Source: Sitta carolinensis
Taxonomy: Eukaryota; Chordata; Aves; Passeriformes; Sittidae
Reading direction: 5' to 3'
Assembly: GCA_032173965.1 (NCBI GenBank)
Contig: CM063284.1
Coordinates: forward strand, 103,726,410 to 103,790,409
DNA length: 64,000 bases
Shown here: positions 49,847 to 60,429 of the stretch, in pieces
Position numbering within the stretch: position 1 is the stretch's first letter
How the letters are laid out: every line of letters starts with the position of its first letter
The notes under the pieces: model-generated
Database searches by the model: none
What the model was told of the DNA's origin: nothing
Seen by the model: the letters and a program-made list of their open reading frames with translations, nothing else
Position numbers and translations under genes: made by a program

Positions 49847-51695
49847 CAACACATGAAGTCTTATATCAACTCAGGCACATTTGAGAATGGGGGAACACAA
49901 TCTGACTCCTGAAGTGTTCCTGAATGTGATGTGAGTAAATGTAATAGGCAGATGAGAAAAATTATGCTGAAAAAAGATGTATTGAATTTATGATCATAAA
50001 CCTGGCTGCATGTGTGGTTCTTTAGTAGCTCAGCAGAGACTCACTTCTTCCTCCAGTCTAATCTAAGCACTAACTATGTGGACTGAGAAATTTGACTCTG
50101 TCTGAGGTACATAAGTAGCTTTAAATATAAGTATTTCTCTTTATACATAAATGTAACCTTTATCTTGTCCTTTGTAAACGGAGGGGGGAAAAAAACTTCT
50201 GAACCAGTTTCTATACCAGGACTTAATAAGGGACAGTGAAAACAAATTCATAGCCGAATTGTAAATTGGTTTGCTAATTGCATGAAGCAGTTGCTGAGAC
50301 TAACCATGTGCTTATCTGCTTGCCTACATGGGGGTTGGGAGGGTGGATTTGCAGACACTTCAGATGCTCTGATCTTGTGTCTGCTGCTCTGCACTGTGGT
50401 GAGACTCACTGTGGAACACATGGTGGGTGGTGTCTGAACTCTGTGTGTGGAGCAGGACGTATGTGTGTGAGAGACATGGTCTGCTTTTGCTTTCTTCCTT
50501 TGTTACTTAGTCCTACCATTACAGCCCAAAACCCCAGTAGCTCCTGGTTGGTAGGATTTGTAATGTGGCTTGCAGTGGAAGAGGGAATTTGACAACCATT
50601 TTAAGCAGCTAAAAATTGTTTAGCAGCTAACTGCTAAAAACAGTTCTATTTAAATGAGGACATTTAAATAGCTATTGCAGGGGACACTTCTGTCTTTTGT
50701 TCCAATCTTCTCTTGCAAGACAAGAAGAGTGTATGTTTTCCTTTGTTTGTCTCTTTATGCTGGAAAGAGACTTTTTTCCTTTTCTGAAATCTTAAATTTT
50801 AAAGACCAGTGTTTAAAGAAATACAAATACTATAATGGAAATAGCAGTCCTTCAGTCTATTTCCATCACTGTGTGAAATTTCTTCTTAAGTTCCTCTGAA
50901 GTGATCACACATGGAGGGGAGGAGGAAAAGGAGGATGCTTATTGTGCGTCTTATTTAAATGTCTCATTTGGGCTGACCACTAAATCAGCAGCTTCTGAGT
51001 TTTATGCTTTATTGTGAGAAAACTGCTGTAGAGTGTCAAAGCACTGGGTGATGCTGCTGGGTTGTTCTTAGTTTTGGATTTTTGGTTGGGATTTTTTTCC
51101 AGTTAAAAATGCTGAGGACACAGTTCCTGAGTTTAGGTGCTCCTCAGAAGCCGCTCTCTGGTTTGCTTCTGAACCAATTACAGCGCCCTGAGAAGTACAC
51201 AGCAGGACTAATCAAACTGTGTGTACAGTTTGCATTCAGGTGAACAAAACCAAATGAGAAAATGCAGATGAGATAGCTATTTCAGTAAATCTTTCTTCTA
51301 AATTTCTTACAATTTTTTAAATGCTTCATTCAAAAATCAGGCAGCCCATCTGTAGGAGCTGAGTGAGACATGACTGTGTGCCATATATTTTAGTTTTATT
51401 GGGGAAGCAGATATACCATGGGGTGTCAGGAGCACACGGGCAAAACACGATGCCTGAAGCTGACAGCTCTCAAGACTGAGACTGAAATCAACACTCATGG
51501 TTGAGACTGAAATTTCACAAGTGAGGAAGAATATTCACCTATCTTTCTGAAGTAAATTTCCACTGGCAAAAGAAAATTCTCCCCAATACCTGTAGAGTAC
51601 ACCTTCTCCCATTCCTGTGAAGATTATGAAAGAATTCTTACAGAAGCTAGCTATCAGTGGTAGTAGCCTGCAAGCATAGCTCAGTAATTGCCATT

Positions 51696-51710
51696 TCTGC
51701 CATCTGCTGT
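51696..51710 (-). promoter_or_regulatory. CTCF-type binding motif, reverse orientation
   Basis: On the minus strand the sequence ACAGCAGATGGCAGA matches 13 of 15 positions of CCASYAGRKGGCRSY. All central AGRKGGCR positions are kept; the misses are the first and last bases. It lies about 200 bases left of a CR1 copy. It points left, toward the CpG island and the forward motif at 8131. Binding is inferred from sequence only. Confidence 0.4.
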
Positions 51711-51907
51711 TTGCATGCCAGAAAAGTTTCTTGGGAAACTGTGTACCTGTTGGACAACAATTGGTAACTCTCACTTAAAATTATAATTTAAGCATATATT
51801 TAGTTCCTATTTTCTGTTTCTTTATGGATTCCTACTATGGTTGCCAGTGTAGAATTTTGTTTCATAACGTAATTTCTTTGGGTTGATAAACAGACAGACA
51901 GTTTACA

Positions 51908-52650
51908 GGATCATAGAATCATTTAGATTGGAAAAGACGTTTAAGATCACCAAGTTCAGCTGTTAACCTAATTCTGCCGAATCCATTCATTAACCACGTC
52001 CCTAATAACCACATCTGCCCAACTTTTAAATACATACAGGGATGGTGACTCTCTGGGCAGCCTGTTCAAATGCCAGACCATCTTTTTGTGGATTAACTCT
52101 TCCTAACATCCTATCTAAACCTCCCCTAGTGCAACTTGAGGCCATTTTCTCTTGTCCTATCAGTTGTTACTTGGGGGAAGAGACAGCCCCCCATCTGGCT
52201 CCAGCTCTTTTCTAGAAATTGTGGAGAGCAGTAAGGTCTCTCCTCGTGATGTAGCGCTCCCTGACCATTTTCCCTTGGAGTGTGGATTGGGGGGGCTTCC
52301 TTCTGCTCCCTGCTCCTGTCTTCCAGCTCGGGGAACAGAGCACCCAGAGAACTGGTCTTAATACTAAAGACTGTGGCAAAGAAGGCTTTAAGTATCTCAC
52401 CATTTTCCTTGTCTGTTGTCAGTGTTTTATTCCCCACTTATCATAAAGGATGAACAATCTCCTTAGCCCTTCTTTTTTTTATTATTTTTTTTTTGCTAAT
52501 GAATTTATAGGAACATTTTTATTGTCTTTAACAGCAATAGTCAAATAACATTCTAGTTGGGTTTTGGCACTTCTAATTTTCTTCCTGCATAGTCTCAAAA
52601 TATCTTGTAGTCAGTGCTGCATGCCCCTTTTTCATTGCTGCCTACCTGAA
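51908..52650 (-). mobile_element. CR1 LINE, minus orientation, internally deleted
   Basis: The copy starts with the CR1 terminus (TCATAGAATCATTTAGATTG) and runs through the 3' UTR to about 52240. It then jumps to the segment between endonuclease and reverse transcriptase (from about 52250, CTGACCATTTTCCCTTGGAG). Read on the minus strand, this part gives DKENGEILKAFFATVFS, a CR1 linker block. Further linker sequence (TTCTAGTTGGGTTTTGGCAC) continues to about 52640. The whole RT core is absent. The nearby copy at 57401-58958 has both flanks plus the missing middle, so the deletion is about 1.2 kb. A T-rich patch at 52475-52495 interrupts the linker. Confidence 0.92.
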
Positions 52651-55600
52651 GAATTAGTAGTGGAGAGTAGTCTGAGGGCTGTATCAGGGTAGGAAAGTGT
52701 TTTCCTGACATCTTGGAGCTAGCCCCCATGGAGGCAGCAGAGTTCCCCGAAGGTGTGGGTCCAGTGTGACTTGGTGACTAAGTAGAATAAACAAAGATAA
52801 AACAACAGTAGGCATTAAGCTTTCAAATTCAGAAGCTACTAAATCAAGATAGCTGTAGAAAAATTTAAAAGACATCCCATCAGTAACATGCAAACATTAA
52901 CAGTTGAATGAAGAGGTTTATCTTGAGGGAAATTATTCAACAAATTAGCATTTTATCTCTTTCCTATCATAGTGATAAAAATAAGACTGATAGATGATAT
53001 GAAAGGAACTAATGTACCATTGGTGTAAATACTCAAGGCTTTGAGGAGACTGCAGCACACTCAATCAGAGCCTCTCGTAACTCTTAAACTGGTGGCCTCA
53101 ACATTGGTGGTACAAAGGGCACCTGAAAGGAAGGTGGTTCTCAGTGGCACTTCCAGTTACCATATTTAAGGATGTTATTACAGGCCCTTCATCCGCCCTG
53201 ACTACTTTGTTTGCAAATGAATCGAGCTGTAGAGTTGGTGCATCTGGCCAGTGGAAAATTTTGGAGTTGCAAAGGAAATATATGTGGAGACTGAGATGCA
53301 CCATTCTTGGGAGGCTCTTTGGGGTGGGGCTAAGAACTGACTTGTGGTGGGTGATGTGAACTGGCCTGTGCACTTCACAGATCTTGGAGCGTGTTGTTTC
53401 TCTTCTGTGATCAGATTCTCTCATGAAGGGAACTGCTTGGATTGCTCCAAGCAGGAGTCTGTGTGCAAACTAGTATGTGTGCAGTGTGGATGCTGAGAGG
53501 CTGAGGCCTATGCAGTGAAACAGGAAGGGAAATAATTTGGCTAGGTAGATAGGAATTGTGTGTTGGGGCCAGAAACTTGAAAAAGGCTTTCCTAGGCTGC
53601 TCCACAGTATGCCCAGAAGCAGTGTTTTCCATGACATGAAGTCATGGATTCTAAAGATTTAGGATAATTTCATTCCTGACCCTTGGCTTCTGAGTAACCT
53701 GTCCCCAATGGAGTGAATGTCCTAAAAGCAGTATGTACAAGGCAGAATATTGTGCTGAGTGCTGCTTAAATTTTACAGAAATTTCATGAAACCTGATACA
53801 CTTTATACTAAAAAGTCACCATCTTTTCCATTAAAAAGGTAGTTTCAGCAGAAAATTCTTAGCCACTTACAATATGAAAGAAAATACTACTATTCATATT
53901 AGTTAAGGTTAGATGAAATTAAGCTCCTCTGAAAATGAAAGATTATTTAGAGATAGAAATTATATCAATGCTTCTGTCCATGGGAATGAAAATGAACATT
54001 TGATCATAACTCGTAATTTGGGTTTGTTTTTTTTTCTATAATGGTATAAAATAATCACACTGGCTCAGTCATCATTCTTTGGAAGATACAGATGAGATTT
54101 TAAAACCATATATATAATGATTTATATGAATTATAGTAAATGACAAGAACCTCCTTTAAATCTGTCGAACTTAATTTTCTGCTCTGTGGAGCACAGTGAT
54201 TGAGACAGTGAAGCTGAATGATGTTTTTACACTGTGCAAACTGCCAGCTGCCAAAAGCCTATGGCATTAGCTGAATCCACAGTAAACCCATGGACAAGTA
54301 GTCAAGAAGATGCAATGCATAATTCTCTCTTGGCTGTGCTTCCAAGGGAGCTTCGAGCATCATTTTGCAGTGCCTACAATGGCAAAGCAATGGCATTCTT
54401 GATGAACAGTTTGCAGAGCTGTACCCAGCTATTTCCAATACTGGTGGATGCTGCTAAGTGGTTTAAGAGTCATACTTTCTTTGGACCTCTTTAACATCAG
54501 AAACATAATTAGGATCAGTGTTGTATTTGATTGTAATCCAACTATATCCAAAAGGGAGTATATAGCACAATATCTTTTTAGATAAATGGTTAGTCGATAT
54601 TCATATTCTCATAGGTTATTCTGTTGGGAAGAAAAAGTGATAAGATAATTGCTTATAATAGTCAGTGCATCTTCATTTGTTTGCAGAACAAATCTTCATA
54701 AAATTATATCTTCCTAAATAAAAGAAGAATAGGAATAATAAAGGGAGTCTCTTTATTCGGAAATTTCTCCTTAGTGCCAAGAATATGCTGAAATGCATTC
54801 TCTGAGCTTTCTTCTATGCTTGTATTGGTGGTGTTCCTCTGATTCTCTTTTGTTTCCCATTGCCTTTTTGGCCACATCAGTGATGCTTTTTTCTTTGGTT
54901 TTGCTTTTTCTTGCAGTAGTACCAACAACTTCAAAATTGCTCTCAATCACCAGGAGAATCATCTTGTTGCATTACAGAACAGCACCAGAGCAGCATTTGC
55001 ATGAATTAGGATGGTAATTTCTGTTTCTATGGAATCTTAACTTCGTGTTACGTTTACAGTGAATTCTTACTATGCCTCCAAAGCCACAGATTATAGACTC
55101 AATAGCTTTGAATTGAACTACTTTTGCTATTTGCTTTTAATGTATGGCAGGTTCCTTTAAAATTGAGGACAAAATACCAAAGACATTGGTTGTGTCAGAC
55201 TGCTAAGAGCTAATTCATGTGTCCAGGATAATTCATAACATTCATCCTCTAATCTTTGGGATTTTTTCCTCTCCATAAATTCCCATTTAAACATGAAATT
55301 GAAGACTCTTTATTCTTGATAATCTGTAATTTGCACATTCTATGACTTTTCTTTCAGACTTGGAGTATTGATGGAAAGGATATGCCATTTTTCTGCTGGG
55401 GCTGTTGGAGGAAGCTGGGCTGTGTAACAAGTCTTCTGATGGCTTATCCAGGTTTACAGGACATGTAGCCTGGGAGGTTGTCTTCTAATCAAGACATTTT
55501 CCTAGTTGGTCATTGAATTCCTTTTTTCCAGCTCAAAGGAGGTAACCTGAAGTTTTCTTTGACAGTACTTCAGTAGTTTGTATACAGTAGTGTGATGTAA

Positions 55601-57400
55601 TCAATACCATGCTCTGCTTTGTCATTTGACACTGGATTGTCATCATCCACAGCCACTGGCAATCTAGCTTTCTAATGAAGTTTTTAGCTACAGCCCCATT
55701 TAATCTGAGGAGAAAATTAACATTTGATTTTTCATTTCCATAGCTCTAATTAAAAAGTTTCCCTCATATACTACACTAAAATGAATTTCAGATGAAATCT
55801 GAAAGTCGTAGTGGACATGTGTCACTTGTTTATGATATTTTAGCATTAATGAAGCATTTTAAGTCCCTCACTATTTAGGAATGGAAATATTTAGGTGCAA
55901 ACATGCTCTTTCCCTTAGGTTTCACAAAATATCTGTTGTAACCGAATATATAAAGGATAATAGGGCAGAGTATTTCAGGGACTTGGATCCACAGCAGTAG
56001 ATGCAGTTTTGGAAAATACAGAAATAAGTATAACAAAAAAAGAGTACTCCATATGTATGACATCTCTGTTGAAAAGTAGCCATGCGTGTCATCTCTCATA
56101 CTCACTGCATTTGATGCTCAGAGTAGAACAGACAGGTAATGTATTTCATTTTGTTTTACTACAATCAGAAAGCAATATCCTCTGTCTCATCACACAACTA
56201 GCAGGGGAAGAATTAAGTTGTAGGTAGCTGATTCGATTCTTAGTGACAGAGCTACAAAAGAAATACATGAATAAAACATTGTTATAAATGCAGTAGCATC
56301 AAAGCTACCTTTGTATCATGCAGAGGGGTTTGTACTGTTCAATTGTATAAAAATAATCTTTTAAAATCTTCTTTGAAAGCTGAATTTTGATAAAAAGACT
56401 GTGTTTTCTATTGTATTTTTAAACTCTATTTACCTCTCCAAGACCAAAATTTTGAATTATACTTTGAGAAGAAAAGTATTTCTTTAAAAAAATAGCAGAA
56501 AAAGAAAATTTGCTATCATTTGTTTGTAAGTTCTCTTTTTGAGAACAGTGGATTCTTTGGCTGCCTGGAGTGCAAAGACTTGCTCCACAAATTTGTTGAG
56601 CACAAATATTTTTTTTTTTTTATTTCTTGAGCAGTAGGTGGAGGTGAGCCCTCTCAGTGTGGTTTGAAAGAAAACTTAATATAGTTTATGCAGGAGTTCA
56701 GGTCTCATAATCTCATTTTAATTCTGCCCAGTCTCTGCTGTGTAGCTCTGGACTTGTTGCCTGATTTCTCTGTGCTTCCGTTTTTCCTTGGTGTGTCTCT
56801 GCCTAAATTGTAGATTGTAATATAGGATAGATCAGCATGTAATATAATGAAGATCAGCACTCCTGTGGCTTAGGTGCTTCATGTGGTAGGTAGTACATTC
56901 TTCAGGACTGATTTTCCTAGGTGATTCTGCAGAGACTATTTTTAAAGGTGCTAGAAACTGGACTAAATATAATATAACATCTATGAAATGTGATAAAACC
57001 CTTCACACTATAAAACTGAGATAATCTCTGAGTTTCTTTCCAATTGCTATTGATCTTTTCCAAAACTAAATTTGTACCCATGTAAATTTATATATACTGT
57101 ATATTATATATACACATTATATGTAGATGTGTGTACATATTGTTTCCTTACAGATAACTTATTTCAGACTTTTATGTTACTTCTGCATTTTAAATTATTC
57201 TCAGGTTCCATTGCCACAGTTGGGCAGTTGGGGTTTTGGTGTAGGAGATGGGAAATACTCTGATGGAGATCTACAACCTAGTTTAGTCAAAGCAGTATGC
57301 TGTGCAGCATGTCTTCACTTTCCAAATGCCAAGAGTGGGAGAGTGCACAACTGGCCATTGTGGTGCTCTAACTCTCTGAGTCAGATGAAATTGTTCTCAG
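52651..57400. other. Non-coding stretch between two CR1 copies
   Basis: No gene is supported. Frames of up to about 108 codons (53098-53424, minus; 54234-54494, plus) carry no domain or splice context I would trust. AT-rich alternating TATA/TGTA sequence occurs at about 57090-57140. Confidence 0.55.
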
Positions 57401-58958
57401 GATAGAATCATAGAATGCTTTAGGTTGGAAAAAAACGTCTAAGATCATTGAGTCCAACCATTAATCCAGCGCTATCAATGGAATAATGTCCAATCTAGAC
57501 CTCTCATGGTGCAACTTGAGGCCATTTTGTCTTGTACTATCAACTTAAGAGAAGATAATGACCCTCACCTGACTACAGCCTCCTTTCAGAGTAGTTGTAG
57601 AGAGCAATAAGTTCTCCCTTGAGCCTACTCTTCTCTAAGCTAAGCAACCTCAGTTCCCTGGCTGCTCTCACAGGACTTGTGCTCCAGACCTTCCCAGATC
57701 CATTGCCCTTCTCTGGATACTCTCCAGTGCCTCAATGTCTTTCTTGAACTGAAGCTCCCAAAACTGAAAGATTTTCAAGGTGCAACCTCACCAGTGCTGA
57801 GTACAAGGAGATGATCCCTGCCCTAGTCCTACTGGCCACACTATTGCTGATACAAGCCAGGCTGCCATTGGCCTTCTTGGCCACCTGGGCAGAGCTGAGT
57901 CATGTTCAACTGCTGTTGACCAGCACCCTGAGGTCCCTTTCCACCAGGCAACTTTCCAACCACTCTACCCCAAGGCTTAGCACTGCATGGGGTTGTTTGT
58001 GACCAAAGTGTAGGACCTGGGATTTGGCCATGCTGAACGTCATCCTACTGACCTCAGCCCATTGCTCCAGCCAGTCCAGATCCCTCTGTAGAGGCTTTCT
58101 ACCCATCCTCAGATCAACGTTCCTGCCCTGGTGGTGTTTATGAACTGACTGAGGGTGCACTCAAATCTCTTTGTCCAGATAATCAGTAAAAATATTAAAC
58201 AGGCCAGGAGTGGCCCCAGTACAGAGCTTTGGGAAACACCACTTGTGACTGGATGCCAGCTGGATGTAATGCTGTTCACCACCATTTTTTAGGGCCAGCT
58301 ATCAGCCATTTTTTTACCCTGTGAATAGTGCAGCCATCCAAGTAATGAGCAACCAGGTTTTCCAGGATAGTGTTGTAGGAGACAGTGGCAAAGATGTTAT
58401 TAAAGTCCAGGTAGACAACATTCACAGCCTTTCCTTCCCACACTGATCAGGTCATCCTATAAAGGAAGGAGATCAGGTTGTCCAAGCAGGACCTGCTTTT
58501 CAGAAACTGTTGATGGAAGTGCTGATCCCCTGGCTGTGGGATGCATTCAGGATGATCTGCTCCATGATCTTCTCTTGTAGAGAGGTCAGACTGACAGGCC
58601 TGTAGTTCTCTGGATCCTCCTTCCAGCATTTCTTGTAAATGTGTGTCACATTGGCTGACCTTCAGTGAACTGGGACCTCCCCACTCAGCCAGGACTGCTG
58701 GTAAATAATGGAATGTGGCTTGGTGAACCCTTCCCACAGCTCCCTAAGCATACTTGGGTGGAATCTATCCAGCACCATGCACTTGTGTATCTAAGTGGTA
58801 TAGCAGGTCTCTGACCATTTTCCCTTGGAGTTTGGAGGCTTCATTATGCTTTCCTCCCTGTCTTACAGTTCAGGGTGCTGAGTCTTCAGACAAAAGGCCT
58901 TATAATTAAAGACTGAGGCAAAAAAGGTATTAAACACCTCAGCCTTTCCCTCAAGCGC
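57401..58958 (-). mobile_element. CR1 LINE, about 1.56 kb, 5'-truncated, RT region decayed
   Basis: This is the longest transposon in the window. Read on the minus strand, it begins at 58958 in the linker before the reverse transcriptase. It continues through the RT domain and ends at 57401 in the 3' terminus (plus-strand view GATAGAATCATAGAATGCTT). The C-terminal RT segment is clear at about 57906-58160: LQRDLDWLEQWAEVSRM, then SQVLHFGHKQPHAVLSLG, then EWLESCLVERDLRVLVN, a standard CR1 block. Several frameshifts and stops break the rest, so it cannot move by itself. The endonuclease and ORF1 are missing by 5' truncation, the normal fate of CR1 insertions. Shared wording with the copy at 51908-52650 suggests the same subfamily. 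Confidence 0.96.
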
Positions 58959-60109
58959 TCTTAAAAGCAAAATATATCATAGACCTCCCACTGTGGTAAA
59001 TGGTTTTATAACAGAGTTAAACATGCTCATTTGTTACTAACTCTAATTTATTCAAGGTAGGCTCAATACTGAAGCAGGGTTTTTTTCGAGGAGCCTCAGT
59101 CTCATTTGCATTAATATACATTCACACTTCTCTCTGGCAGTAAAGAAATTCAGTACATAGGTGTGCTGACCTAAACAGGTGTGAGGAAAGCCTTGTGTAA
59201 ATGCAAACAGGGTCTTATAGGTTTGATGTGGTGAAACCTTTGTATCTCAGGTATAACCCATGCCTCCTTTAGGGTAACATGAGCTTGCTGTTCTTTGGTT
59301 TAGTGGATCGTCTGTGTAAAGTCAAACTAAATATCCTGTTTTCATAGTACTTTGTTAAGCCAGCAGTACTTTGTAGGTATTCTCTTTTTTTCACGGCATT
59401 CATCTCTGTGTCCTATTTTCATTTTGTGTGTGATTTTTTTGAGGTTTTGTGACTTGCTACCACATAGCCTTCCTTATTTATAAAACATCTCTGTCTCTTG
59501 CAAAATAGCCCTCGTACTATGCTTTGAATTAAATGTGGACTAGAAAGGAAAGTTATCTGAAATACTAGTTGATTTCTCTAACTAAAACAATGCTAACCTT
59601 ATTTTAATGAAAAAGTATAATTTCCAAACTGAGTGTTTATGGCCTTATAAATGATAATGGGCAAGTTGTGAACAGCATATCAAAATCCGTAGTGGTGATA
59701 TTGTCAGGATCAATGAAGCCTCAACCAAAACCGTATCATATTAGATTGTCCTAAAATGTTATTAAAGAGCAATGTAATTTTCTCTCTCCATTTTGTCACT
59801 GCTGTGGCAGAGATGGGTCTGAATAAAAGCTTTTTTAACAATTTGTTAATCTAGCTTCATTTACTGTTTCCATAATTCAGTGCTTAAAGCATCTTAATCT
59901 CCCGTGTGTGTTTAATGGTAATGTCCAGATGCTGGAGGAAATATGGAGTTCCAAGGCTGAGTGAAGAGACTCGTAGTGCACATAACCCAGAAACCTGGTG
60001 GTGACCACCTCCACAGGCCAGGGGCACTCGTCCTACATGTCCATGAAGGCAGAATGGTGGGTGCTTGTCTGGGAGCAAAAGCTGCAGCTCCAGCTGGGGG
60101 ATCTGCAAC
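58959..60109. other. Non-coding stretch between CR1 copies
   Basis: AT-rich until about 59920. After that, some 190 bases of higher GC (59925-60110) abut the next CR1 copy and do not match the CR1 consensus I know. No gene is supported. Confidence 0.5.
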
Positions 60110-60429
60110 ACCTATCCCAGTGGTACCTAAAGGGGGTCTACAAGAAGGTTGAAGAGGGACTTTTTACAAGGACATGTAAAAAGTAGGACAAGGGAGAATG
60201 GGTTCACCCTGAAAGAGGGTGGATTTAGACATTAGGAAGAAATTTTTTACTGAGAAAATTAAGAGGTTATGGAACAGATTGTCCAGAGAACCTGGGGATG
60301 GACCATCCGTGGAAGTGTTCAAAGCCAGGTTGAATGGGGCTTTGAGCAGCCTGGTCTTAGTGTAAGGTGCCCATGGTAGGTGAATTGGAACTGGGTCCCT
60401 TCCAACCCAAATCATTCTATGATTCTATT
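60110..60429 (+). mobile_element. CR1 LINE 3' end, plus orientation
   Basis: About 320 bp of CR1 3' end: CAGTGGTACCTAAAGGGGGT, then GAAAGAGGGTGGATTTAGAC, ATTAGGAAGAAATTTTTTAC, GGTTGAATGGGGCTTTGAGC, GGTCCCTTCCAACCCAAATC and ATTCTATGATTCTATT at the end. The last two terminal units are well preserved, so this is one of the younger copies here. Confidence 0.95.

Larger units (their letters stand above)
35139..51695. other. Long non-coding stretch with microsatellites and candidate exons only
   Basis: About 16.5 kb without a supported gene or named transposon. Simple repeats (37469-37494, 41213-41245, 43858-43892, 46293-46342, 47982-48002, 49436-49471, 49760-49846) are listed separately. So are two unassigned frames, 39641-40243 (minus) and an exon-like block at 47613-47814 (plus). 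A 73-codon minus-strand frame at 44282-44500 contains a C-x2-C-x13-C-x2-C pattern and is treated as a lead. A 10-bp direct repeat CTAGTAGGAA lies near 46675-46700. Confidence 0.5.

Noticed and set aside
58447..58737. 96-codon minus-strand frame as a host gene
   Set aside because: Entirely inside the CR1 copy at 57401-58958 and out of the RT frame for much of its length.
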